Shown: piece by piece, positions 1 to 5,473 of the stretch
How the letters are laid out: every line of letters starts with the position of its first letter
Position numbering within the stretch: position 1 is the first letter of the stretch
Assembly (NCBI GenBank): GCA_012841485.1
Contig: DUUU01000200.1
Location: forward strand, 1-8,134
Source of the DNA: Armatimonadota bacterium
Lineage (GTDB): Bacteria > Armatimonadota > JAAZEB01
Direction: 5' to 3'
Length of the DNA stretch: 8,134 nt
Position numbers and translations under genes: made by a program
The notes under the pieces: model-generated
The model's input: the letters and a program-made list of their open reading frames with translations, nothing else
Database searches by the model: none
What the model was told of the DNA's origin: nothing

Positions 1-767
1 AGCTCCAGGCGGCAGCCGGTGCGCTCGACGGCGAGATCGTCAGCGGCCAGTTCGGCCGCCTCTTCCCAGGCGGAGAGCAGGGCGCGCACCGGGGGAAGGA
101 AGCCAAAGAGCCGGCCACACGTGAAGATCAACAGCTGGGCGATATGGTCCCCACGATGCAGGTGCGCCGCTTCGTGCGCAATGGCGGCACCCAACTCCTC
201 CGGCGAAAGCCGCTCTACCAGCGAGCGCGCAATGATGCACCGCGGCCGGCGCGCTCCCAGGACAAAGGCGGTGGGGCGAGGCAGGTCAGCCTCGTGGAAC
301 TCCGCGGTGCACTCCAGGTGTTCGCGCACGCGCGCCACGGCGGCGGCCGCCCGGTCCGACAGCCCGAGTTGCTGCCCGGCGACCGCGCGCCCGTATTGTC
401 GCAGCAGCCAGATGGCACGAACCATCTGGCATCCCATGGCCGCCAGCGCGAGGAGCGTGCCGCCCTCCATCGCGAACACAGCGAACCTGCCGGTGGCGGA
501 GAGCGCACTGGGGTCGAGGCAGAGATGGGGCATCTGATGGAAAGCCAACAGGTCGTCCACCAGGGTGGCCATCACAAAGAGGGTGATGACACCCGACGCA
601 AGCAGCGGGCAGAGCACCGCGAGAAAGAGCTGGTCCGCGCGCAGGTCCGCGGAGCCACGCCGGAACCAGGGGAGCCACTGCACAGCCTGGGCGGTGCCGG
701 CGAGCAGGATGGCAGCCGTCGCCAGGAAGAGCGTGAGGGCTGCCGGCACGAGGGCGAGGCTACGCAT
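1..767 (-). CDS. M56 (BlaR1/MecR1-type) membrane zinc metallopeptidase, partial (3' end outside window)
   Basis: This frame has no stop before the left edge; 255 complete codons are visible. The ATG at 767-765 is chosen because GGAGGAGG (781-774) sits six bases upstream and because it overlaps the end of the blaI-like gene by 8 bases (ATGCGTAG). Hydrophobic segments near residues 5-28, 46-68 and 95-120 look like membrane helices, followed by a cytoplasmic linker. The core 'FVLGARRPRCIIARSL' (168-183), the zinc motif HEAAH (H198, E199, H202) and a downstream E239-LAA-D243 match the M56 gluzincin pattern. In the family, BlaR1/MecR1 cleave the paired BlaI/MecI repressor after sensing beta-lactams through a C-terminal penicillin-binding domain; whether such a domain follows here cannot be seen. 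Many environmental BlaI-M56 pairs lack it, so the signal is unknown. The family call is secure; the beta-lactam role is only a possibility. Confidence 0.9.
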   Translation of the reverse strand, partial: MRSLALVPAALTLFLATAAILLAGTAQAVQWLPWFRRGSADLRADQLFLAVLCPLLASGVITLFVMATLVDDLLAFHQMPHLCLDPSALSATGRFAVFAMEGGTLLALAAMGCQMVRAIWLLRQYGRAVAGQQLGLSDRAAAAVARVREHLECTAEFHEADLPRPTAFVLGARRPRCIIARSLVERLSPEELGAAIAHEAAHLHRGDHIAQLLIFTCGRLFGFLPPVRALLSAWEEAAELAADDLAVERTGCRLE

Positions 768-1182
768 TCTCTGCCTCCTCCTGCTGCCGTCGCAGCCACT
801 CGGAGAGCCGGTCGTGAAGATCCGGGGGGAGGGCGGCGTCCTCCTCCAGGAGGCTGGTGAGGGCATCGGGGAACTCGGTCATCAGATCCGCCAGGACCCC
901 GCGCACGATCCTTTGCTCCAGGTCCGACCGGCTCACAGCTGCCGAGTACTGATAGCCCTTGCCGACTCGCTCCCGGCGCAAAATGCCCTTCTTGTAGAGG
1001 CGGTCGAGGGTCGTGACCACGGTCGTCAGCGCCAGCTGGCGTTCGGGCGCAAGCGCCCCCTGCACCCCGGGCGAGCCGATGGTCCCGTGGGACCATACCA
1101 CGTCCATTACCGCCTGCTCCAGGTCCCCAAGGGGCCTATGCCATCCGCTCCGGGATGGCAAGGGATCTCTCTTCCGGGCCAT
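760..1182 (-). CDS. BlaI/MecI-family winged-helix transcriptional repressor
   Basis: 140 residues, the usual size for the family (about 120-140). The N-terminal winged-helix domain is clear: 'PLGDLEQAVMDVVW' (17-30) is the family's first helix, and 'LTTVVTTLDRLYKKGIL' (52-68) is the recognition helix region followed by the wing 'RRERVGKGYQYS' (69-80). The acidic C-terminal part (about 87-138) would be the dimerisation region. Family members bind dyad operators as dimers and are inactivated by proteolysis through a partner M56 peptidase, which is encoded next with an 8-base overlap. I chose the ATG at 1182, with GGGGAGGAG 13 bases upstream. An in-frame ATG at 1239 would add 19 residues that do not look like the family and coincides with the predicted transcription start, so it could only be used leaderless. 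The gene has its own strong promoter with a candidate auto-operator. The regulator class is secure; the ligand or stress is unknown. Confidence 0.9.
   Translation of the reverse strand: MARKRDPLPSRSGWHRPLGDLEQAVMDVVWSHGTIGSPGVQGALAPERQLALTTVVTTLDRLYKKGILRRERVGKGYQYSAAVSRSDLEQRIVRGVLADLMTEFPDALTSLLEEDAALPPDLHDRLSEWLRRQQEEAENA
774..781 (-). promoter_or_regulatory. Ribosome binding site of the M56 peptidase gene
   Basis: GGAGGAGG lies inside the last codons of the upstream blaI-like gene, six bases before the ATG at 767. It fixes the start of the M56 gene and implies that its translation is coupled to that of the repressor. Confidence 0.75.
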
Positions 1183-1230
1183 GGGCGCTCGTCCGCTCCT
1201 CCCCACCTCACCTATTGCTTCGACCGGGCG

Positions 1231-1260
1231 TAGAACCATGTTTATTCTATCGCCGGGCGA
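1231..1260 (-). promoter_or_regulatory. Candidate repressor operator overlapping the blaI promoter
   Basis: TAGAA-N9-TTCTA (1249-1231) is a perfect 5-base inverted repeat. Its left arm is part of the -10 box and it covers the expected transcription start. Just upstream, in the -35/-10 spacer, TCGCC-c-GGCGA (1260-1250) is a second perfect dyad. CCGGGCG also occurs as a direct repeat (1224-1230 and 1253-1259, 29 bases apart, close to three helical turns). Known BlaI/MecI operators carry TACA/TGTA half-sites, which are not seen, so assignment to this repressor rests on position and symmetry alone. Confidence 0.45.
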
Positions 1261-1272
1261 ACAACCTGTCAA
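1244..1272 (-). promoter_or_regulatory. Strong housekeeping-type promoter of the blaI-M56 operon
   Basis: A perfect -35 TTGACA (1272-1267) is followed after exactly 17 bases by TAGAAT (1249-1244), one mismatch from the consensus -10. The expected transcription start is near 1236-1238, giving a leader of about 55 bases before the ATG at 1182. It points into the blaI-like gene and lies between that gene and the GH2 stop codon, so the regulatory operon is transcribed independently of GH2. Confidence 0.8.
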
Positions 1273-1274
1273 GA

Positions 1275-1307
1275 AGAGATCACGGATGAAGGCGAAGGAT
1301 GCGGATG
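1275..1307 (-). repeat. Copy of a dispersed intergenic repeat (CATCCGyrTCC...TTCATCCG type)
   Basis: Read on the minus strand, this 33-base stretch between the GH2 hairpin and the blaI promoter matches the plus-strand stretch at 4982-5014 at 24 of 33 positions without gaps by my hand alignment, including the shared blocks CATCCGC and CTTCATCCG. It abuts the -35 box of the blaI promoter. Confidence 0.55.
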
Positions 1308-1318
1308 AGAGCGTGCGC

Positions 1319-1337
1319 GGGCCCTGGGAAGGGGCCC
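1319..1337 (-). terminator. GC hairpin at the end of the GH2 gene, probable terminator
   Basis: GGGCCC, a 7-base loop, then GGGCCC form a perfect 6-base-pair stem that begins on the last base of the GH2 stop codon. No U-tract follows, so intrinsic termination is uncertain; it may instead protect the 3' end or act with Rho. Its place between the GH2 gene and the next promoter supports a transcription boundary. Confidence 0.45.
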
Positions 1338-3115
1338 TACCGTGCCTCGCGGAAGCGGCGCGCGACCACGTCGTAGGCCAGCTTGGGCCGGCGGTATTCG
1401 TCCACCAGGCCGGCGGAGTTGTAGCCACGCGGCTTCACGCGGATATTCCCCGTGTTCACGTAAGAGCGCGTGTCGCAGAATTGCCAGAGTGCCAGACCCG
1501 CGTAGCGCGGCTCCTCCAGAATCGCCCGGCACGCCTCATCAAAGTAGTCCGCCTGAAACTCCTCCGACCATTGAGCGCGGGCGCGATCATGGTAGCCATA
1601 CAGCCCGCACGCGCCGATCTCGCTCACCAGGAGCGGCTTTCCCTCCAGCCCCGGGCGCGCGCAGTAGTCGGCCTTCTCCGCCAGATAGGGGGCGATGAGC
1701 GAGAGATTGGGCGTGCTCCAATCGCCGGTCGGGTGGATCCAGCCGGGGTAGAAGTTGAGCGAGACGACGTCGGCGAACTCCCAGCAGAGGTCGCGTTCGT
1801 AGCGGTGCGAGGCCCACGTGACCAGCCGGGTGGGATCGAGCTCGCGGATCGCCTGCGAGATCTCGCGGTAAACCGGTACCGCCGTGGGATGGTCTGAGGC
1901 GCTCTCGTTCAGGAACGCCCACAGGATGATCGACGGGTGGTTGATCCCATCGGCGACCATGCGCCGCGCCTGGTCCACCATCTGGGCACGCGCGCGGGGG
2001 CTAAGAAACTCCCTCTCTCCCAGTTGCCAGCCCATGGTCTCTTCCCAGACCAACAGGCCGAGCTCGTCGCACAGGTCGAGGGTGATGGGGTCGTGCGGGT
2101 AGTGGACAAGCCGGACGAAGTTGCACCCCAGCGCCTTGATCATCTGGAGATCCTCGGCGACCAGCGCGGGCGGCAGAGCCGGCCCCAGTTGCGGGTGGGC
2201 TTCATGCCGGTTGATGCCCAGCAGGCGCACGCGCTCGCCGTTGAGCCAGATGGCGCCGTCGCGCGCCGCGACGGTGCGCAGGCCAAACCGCTCGACAATC
2301 TGGTCGTGCGGGAGCGTGACGGTGACCGTATGCAGCTCGGGGTGATCGGGAGACCACGGGCGCGAGTCAGGCAAGACGCGCTCCAGGCGGACCACGCCTC
2401 CCTCCGGCCGGGCCGCGACGAGCTCGCCATCGCCTCCATCAAAGGCAAGCCGGAGGGTGAGCTCATCGGGCACGTCGCCCCCCAGGCGGATCTCCAGGCG
2501 CACCCGGGCGGCGTCGAGGTCCACGGTCTGCACCCGGATGCGCTCGACGTGCAGGGGAGGCAGCTCCTCCAGCTCGATGCTCCGGTAGATGCCGCCATAG
2601 GCATAGAAGTCGCTGTATGGCGGGAAGAGCGGCGTCCGCTCCGCATCGAAGCGGTTATCGACGGCGATGGCCAGGTCGTGGCAATCGGCGCCGTTTGCGG
2701 TGATCTCGAACGTGTAGCCGCTGTAGGGGAGCTCGACGTCGCCGAGGCACTCGCCATCCCACCAGACGCGGCCCCACAGCCCCAGGCCGTTGAGGCGCAG
2801 TCGCAGCCGCGTCCCAGCCGGAGCGGGGAAGGGAACGCGCCGGCGGTAGACGCCGGTTCCTCGCGCGCCATACCGCTTGATGCCGGTATCGAAGACGCCC
2901 GGCACGGCCTCGATTTCATCGAAGCGGAGGCGTGCCGGGTCGAGCGAGGAGAGATCGGCCTCGCCCAGCCATGCGAACTCCCAGGCGCCATCGAGGTTGA
3001 TGGCGCGCCGGATGGGGTGGAGTGGATACGCCTTCACAACGCTTGCGGCGAGAAACCTTCTGCTTCGGGGGCGAAACCCGGGTCGCGTGATGCGCAACCG
3101 CGCCTCTCGCCGCAT
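1337..3115 (-). CDS. Glycoside hydrolase family 2 enzyme (beta-galactosidase/beta-glucuronidase superfamily)
   Basis: 592 residues, close to the roughly 600 of compact GH2 beta-glucuronidases. Domains in order: sugar-binding jelly roll (about 38-185, with 'LDGAWEF' and 'WGRVWWDGECLG'), immunoglobulin-like domain (about 186-285) and TIM barrel (about 290-592). Barrel landmarks: 'GINRHEAHPQLG' (300-311), 'NHPSIILWAFLNES' (392-405) with N403 and acid/base E404, Y456 in 'LNFYPGW', and 'LLVSEIGA' (495-502) with probable nucleophile E499. The retaining mechanism is therefore intact. The beta-glucuronidase NxK carboxylate-binding motif appears as N566-S567-A568, so glucuronate is an unlikely substrate; a neutral beta-glycoside is inferred. 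No signal peptide is evident, so action is probably cytoplasmic. The start is uncertain: the ATG at 3115 has AGGAGG touching it, and the first 27 residues look unlike the family; a GTG at 3037 would begin just before 'KAYPLHPIRR' but has only a distant purine tract. It lies downstream of GT9. Confidence 0.88.
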   Translation of the reverse strand: MRREARLRITRPGFRPRSRRFLAASVVKAYPLHPIRRAINLDGAWEFAWLGEADLSSLDPARLRFDEIEAVPGVFDTGIKRYGARGTGVYRRRVPFPAPAGTRLRLRLNGLGLWGRVWWDGECLGDVELPYSGYTFEITANGADCHDLAIAVDNRFDAERTPLFPPYSDFYAYGGIYRSIELEELPPLHVERIRVQTVDLDAARVRLEIRLGGDVPDELTLRLAFDGGDGELVAARPEGGVVRLERVLPDSRPWSPDHPELHTVTVTLPHDQIVERFGLRTVAARDGAIWLNGERVRLLGINRHEAHPQLGPALPPALVAEDLQMIKALGCNFVRLVHYPHDPITLDLCDELGLLVWEETMGWQLGEREFLSPRARAQMVDQARRMVADGINHPSIILWAFLNESASDHPTAVPVYREISQAIRELDPTRLVTWASHRYERDLCWEFADVVSLNFYPGWIHPTGDWSTPNLSLIAPYLAEKADYCARPGLEGKPLLVSEIGACGLYGYHDRARAQWSEEFQADYFDEACRAILEEPRYAGLALWQFCDTRSYVNTGNIRVKPRGYNSAGLVDEYRRPKLAYDVVARRFREAR

Positions 3116-3197
3116 CCTCCTTCCTCATCGATACGCGGCCTGACCGGCCCGCGCAGAGTACCGCTCTCGAAGCAGTTCGCCACGCGCCCCGTCCCTC

Positions 3198-3220
3198 CCC
3201 GCCGGCCGGCGCCGGGCGGG
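3198..3220 (-). terminator. GC-rich hairpin just after the GT9 stop codon, probable terminator or processing hairpin
   Basis: Read on the plus strand, CCCGCCGGC (3198-3206), a 4-base loop and GCCGGGCGGG (3211-3220) pair with a single bulged base. The structure starts one base after the GT9 stop codon (3224-3222). There is no U-run on the minus-strand transcript. It may end or attenuate the GT9 transcript before GH2; no convincing separate GH2 promoter was found, so partial read-through is likely. Confidence 0.4.
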
Positions 3221-3221
3221 T

Positions 3222-4439
3222 TCATTTCGCGGGAGTGGATGCGGCGAGGATGCGTTCCGGGCGGAGGAGCGAGGCGTAGCGCGCCCGGATCGCTCCCAAG
3301 ACCTCGGGCACCGTGATGGAGCGGAGGCAGTCGCCGTGGGGGCATCGCGAGGGCTTGCCGCAGGCGTGGCTGCTACAGGGGCTGCAGGGCAGACGGTGAT
3401 AGAGGGTGGTGCAGTGCTCTCCCCACGGCCCCTCTTTTTCTGGTGCGGTCGGGCCGTAGAGACCCAGCGCGGGGGTGCGCATGGCGGCCGCGATATGGAG
3501 CGGGCCAGCGTCGCACGAGATGACGAGGGCGCAGCGCGCCATCAGGCTGGCCAGCTGGGGAATGTTCAGATGCCCGGAGGCATCCACGGCCTCATGATGC
3601 ATCGCGCGCAACGCTTCGGCTGCGAGGGGGGTCTCTTTCGCGGAGCCGGTGAAGACCACCTGCACGCCATACTCCGCGATCAGCGCGTCCGCCAGTTGCG
3701 CGAAGCGCTCCGTGGGCCAGCGCGGCCCTGTCGGACTTTCATCCGCGCCCAGGTGAATGGCGACCAGCGGGCGCTCCGGCGTCAGGTGCTGCTGGAGGGC
3801 GAAGCTTTCGACCACGGCTTCGTCGGCGAGTGGGTAGTGGATGGGGGTGAGCTGGAGCCGCCCGACGGCGGGGGCGCCCAGCCGCTCCGCGAGGCGGTGG
3901 AACGCCTCCACGAGATGGATGTGCTCCTCGTAGGGTACCGGAAGGTTGAACAGCTGCCCTCGGGCATGGCCCGGCGTGTCGAAGCCGGCGCGCAGGGGAA
4001 TGCCGCTCAGGAAGGAGAGGAGCGCGGTGCAGCGCGAGGAGGGCTCCAGGTCCACCACCAGGTCGTAGCCGCCACGGCAGAGATGCCGGAAGAGCCGCCA
4101 GAAGCCAGCCGCCGTGGCGCAGGGCGAACTCGTATCGAGATAGTAGACCTCATCGACGTCGATGTTGGTCTCCAGAAGGCGCCGGTTGGCCAGCTGGGTG
4201 ATAAACGTGATATGCGCACTTGGGAAGCGCGCGCGCAGCGACGCGAGCGTTGGGGATGCGAGCACCAGGCTGCCAAGGCCAGCAAGCTTCAGCACCGCGA
4301 TGCGCTCCACCTCTTCGGGCGCGGGTGCAGGAGCGGGGGCACGCCGGACCTTGCCGATGGACGGGGCAAGGAGCTGGCAGAGCAGGAACCCCACGTTGCG
4401 ATCCACGGAGAATGTAGCAGGGGGCTGCCGTCTTTTCAT
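3222..4439 (-). CDS. Glycosyltransferase family 9 protein (ADP-heptose:LPS heptosyltransferase-like)
   Basis: 405 residues, slightly longer than typical GT9 enzymes (about 340-390) because of an N-terminal leader with an Ala-Pro run (34-41). Two Rossmann domains of the GT-B fold follow. The N-terminal domain opens with 'RIAVLKLAGLGSLVLASP' (46-63). The C-terminal domain carries 'SCDAGPLHIAAA' (308-319), 'LGLYGPTAPEKEGPWG' (325-340) and a terminal cysteine-rich segment (C352, C355, C360, C366, C371) before 'SITVPEVLGAI', all typical of WaaF/WaaC-like proteins. Such enzymes add heptose or related sugars to LPS core or other surface glycans at the cytoplasmic face of the inner membrane. Where the family has a GD pair whose Asp is the proposed base in WaaC, this protein has S57. 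The ATG at 4439 is chosen for position in the fold and GAGG ten bases upstream; the frame stays open to an ATG at 4619, but that extension looks like untranslated leader. Exact donor and acceptor are unknown. Confidence 0.88.
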   Translation of the reverse strand: MKRRQPPATFSVDRNVGFLLCQLLAPSIGKVRRAPAPAPAPEEVERIAVLKLAGLGSLVLASPTLASLRARFPSAHITFITQLANRRLLETNIDVDEVYYLDTSSPCATAAGFWRLFRHLCRGGYDLVVDLEPSSRCTALLSFLSGIPLRAGFDTPGHARGQLFNLPVPYEEHIHLVEAFHRLAERLGAPAVGRLQLTPIHYPLADEAVVESFALQQHLTPERPLVAIHLGADESPTGPRWPTERFAQLADALIAEYGVQVVFTGSAKETPLAAEALRAMHHEAVDASGHLNIPQLASLMARCALVISCDAGPLHIAAAMRTPALGLYGPTAPEKEGPWGEHCTTLYHRLPCSPCSSHACGKPSRCPHGDCLRSITVPEVLGAIRARYASLLRPERILAASTPAK

Positions 4440-4652
4440 ATCGCGTCCGCCTCGGGCGGAAGGAATCCGGCCCCCGCCTTCCTCCTTTCCTGGAAATGTG
4501 GCATCACACGCCTGTGCTTTGATACTCCCCTTGGGGGAGAAGCTGCCTGGCCGCGGGTGCGGCAGCGCCTTCGGGGTTTGGACGTAGGCGGTTGCGGCAG
4601 GCAAAGAGCTGCCGCGCAAGGCGTTTGGGCATCTTCGATGCCATCACGCCCG
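4440..4652 (-). promoter_or_regulatory. Long hairpin-rich 5' leader of the GT9 gene
   Basis: From the predicted transcription start near 4651 to the ATG at 4439 lie about 210 untranslated bases holding four perfect short stem-loops: 4628-4642 (6 bp, loop GAA), 4594-4615 (7 bp, 8-base loop), 4525-4539 (6 bp, loop CAA) and 4446-4460 (6 bp, loop CGA). The last hairpin contains the GAGG ribosome-binding site, so it could limit translation. A strong purine tract, AAGGAGG near 4487-4481, has no usable start codon at the right distance. No known riboswitch class was recognised. Confidence 0.45.
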
Positions 4653-4657
4653 GCACC

Positions 4658-4687
4658 ATTCTAGCATAGCGTTCCGCCGTGTGTCAA
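4658..4687 (-). promoter_or_regulatory. Strong promoter of the GT9 gene (extended -10)
   Basis: TTGACA (4687-4682), an 18-base spacer and TAGAAT (4663-4658) preceded by TGC, giving an extended TGn -10. It uses the same -35 and -10 hexamers as the blaI promoter, which suggests both use the housekeeping sigma factor. Transcription would start near 4651 and run toward GT9 and possibly GH2. Confidence 0.75.
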
Positions 4688-4755
4688 TCTGCAGCGCCGC
4701 GAGCCTCACGCGGTAGCCCCTTTCCCTGGGGCCGGCGCATTCGCGCGGGCGTATC

Positions 4756-4788
4756 GTCATCCGCAGATGGACACAGATGAACGCGGAC
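4756..4788 (-). repeat. Dispersed intergenic repeat copy ('GTCCGCGTTCATCTGTGTCC' type)
   Basis: Read on the minus strand this contains GTCCGCG-TTCATCTGTGTCC-ATCTGCGGATGAC. Strings of this kind recur in intergenic DNA of many environmental bacterial genomes, as I recall them; this could not be searched. It is related to, but inverted relative to, the copies at 4899-5014, and lies about 70 bases upstream of the GT9 -35 box. Confidence 0.5.
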
Positions 4789-4898
4789 AAATGGAACTGG
4801 AAGCGTCTTGGGATGATGCCGGGTGCAGACAAAGCTTCCTTCGGAATAGCTGGTCTATCCTGCGAGGTTCATATCGCCCGCGCCCGTGGGAGCCCACT

Positions 4899-5014
4899 GT
4901 GCCTGCACCCTGCCCATCCGTGCCCGTTCCTCTCATTCGTGGTGTCGATGCCGGCGGGGGCCCGAGGTGCCCGCACCATCCCATCCGCGTCCGTCCACTT
5001 CATCCGCCGTGTCG
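4899..5014 (+). repeat. Two diverged tandem copies of the dispersed intergenic repeat
   Basis: 4899-4947 and 4967-5014 align end to end: GTGCCtGCACC versus GTGCCcGCACC, then 24 of 33 identical positions between 4915-4947 and 4982-5014. The period is about 67-68 bases. Sequence after each copy (TCG followed by a GC-rich run ending in GCCCGAG or GCCGGGCC) is also similar, so the unit probably spans the whole period. The divergence suggests old duplication. Confidence 0.55.
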
Positions 5015-5041
5015 CCGCTCGCGCGGGGCCGGGCCGACGCC

Positions 5042-5056
5042 AGCCCGCGGCGGGCT
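5042..5056 (-). terminator. Perfect GC hairpin at the end of the 73-residue ORF
   Basis: AGCCCG, loop CCG and CGGGCT form a 6-base-pair stem that begins on the last base of the TGA stop of the small ORF. No U-tract follows. Placement right at the stop codon mirrors the hairpins after GH2 and GT9. Confidence 0.4.
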
Positions 5057-5277
5057 CACGAGCGCATCCAGCCCGGTTCGGAGGGGAGCCCGCCCGAAGT
5101 GGTCGCAGAGGGCAGCGTTTCTGGGCGTGACTGGTCGCGTTTGCTCGGCCTCTCGTCACCATCGCGCGGGGGATCGCCCCCGGAAGCATCCGGCTGCCCC
5201 GGCCGCCGGTCTTGCGGCGACTGCCGATCCGTCTTCTCGCCTTGATCCATGGCCGCTCTATGCTTCACATCTGTCAT
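5056..5277 (-). CDS. Possible small disordered hypothetical protein, 73 residues
   Basis: The ORF starts at the ATG at 5277 with a strong AAGGAG (5293-5288) ten bases upstream, better than most spurious frames in this window would offer. The product is highly charged and rich in Pro, Gly, Asp, Arg, Ser and Gln, with almost no hydrophobic residues until 'GWMRS' at the end, so it should be intrinsically disordered. No domain, signal peptide or membrane segment is visible, and I do not recognise it. It lies 196 bases downstream of anmK on the same strand and is framed by a perfect hairpin before its ribosome-binding site (5297-5314) and another at its stop (5042-5056). No separate promoter was found, so it may be read from the anmK transcript. 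It could equally be non-coding sequence that happens to carry a good Shine-Dalgarno-like site; the codon pattern is only mildly supportive. Confidence 0.4.
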   Translation of the reverse strand: MTDVKHRAAMDQGEKTDRQSPQDRRPGQPDASGGDPPRDGDERPSKRDQSRPETLPSATTSGGLPSEPGWMRS

Positions 5278-5296
5278 GGTCGCGTGACTCCTTCCC

Positions 5297-5314
5297 TGCG
5301 GGGCGAGCCCCGCA
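5297..5314 (-). terminator. Perfect 8-base-pair GC inverted repeat between anmK and the small ORF
   Basis: TGCGGGGC, TC, GCCCCGCA is a perfect inverted repeat (the innermost pairs must open to form the loop). It ends three bases before the AAGGAG site of the small ORF. It could terminate or attenuate the anmK transcript, or influence ribosome access to the small ORF. There is no U-tract. Confidence 0.4.
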
Positions 5315-5473
5315 AGCTGAGGAGGCATGCTGCCCCCAGGCGGCAGAGATGACTCCGTACGTGGAGAGCGCGCATCTTCAAGCATTTACCCGGCGCCAGA
5401 CGGTACCTAAACGGAAGAGTGCGCCAAACCACGCAGACACGCGAGACCGATACAGTGACTGTCTTTGGGCTGG

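Larger units (their letters stand above)
4688..5055. other. Gene-free stretch with degenerate repeats upstream of the GT9 promoter
   Basis: No reading frame here on either strand looks like a protein: the open frames are rich in Arg, Pro, Ser and Ala, lack a good ribosome-binding site and carry no motif. The recognisable content is the repeat copies at 4756-4788 and 4899-5014 and the hairpin at 5042-5056. The rest, including about 4789-4898, shows nothing I can name. Confidence 0.6.

Noticed and set aside
1183..1428. Upstream extensions of the blaI-like gene (to 1239 or 1428)
   Set aside because: The longer one crosses the promoter and enters GH2; the shorter starts at the predicted transcription start with non-family residues.
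3116..3221. Promoter for GH2 (TGGCGA-N16-TACTCT)
   Set aside because: Only weak match to the -35 consensus compared with the two strong promoters in the window.
1937..3316. Long plus-strand open frame (459 codons) opposite GH2
   Set aside because: Antisense shadow in GC-rich DNA; the minus-strand frame carries full GH2 catalytic motifs and the plus frame has none.
4440..4619. N-terminal extension of GT9 to the ATG at 4619
   Set aside because: The added 60 residues resemble no GT9 N-terminus and the DNA forms hairpins downstream of a clear promoter; the ATG at 4439 fits the fold better.
3336..4664. Plus-strand open frame (442 codons) opposite GT9
   Set aside because: No recognisable motif; the minus frame shows clear GT9 signatures over the same DNA.
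5452..5462. ACAGT-g-ACTGT palindrome after the anmK stop
   Set aside because: Five-base arms with a single-base centre are easily found by chance and no promoter lies beside it.
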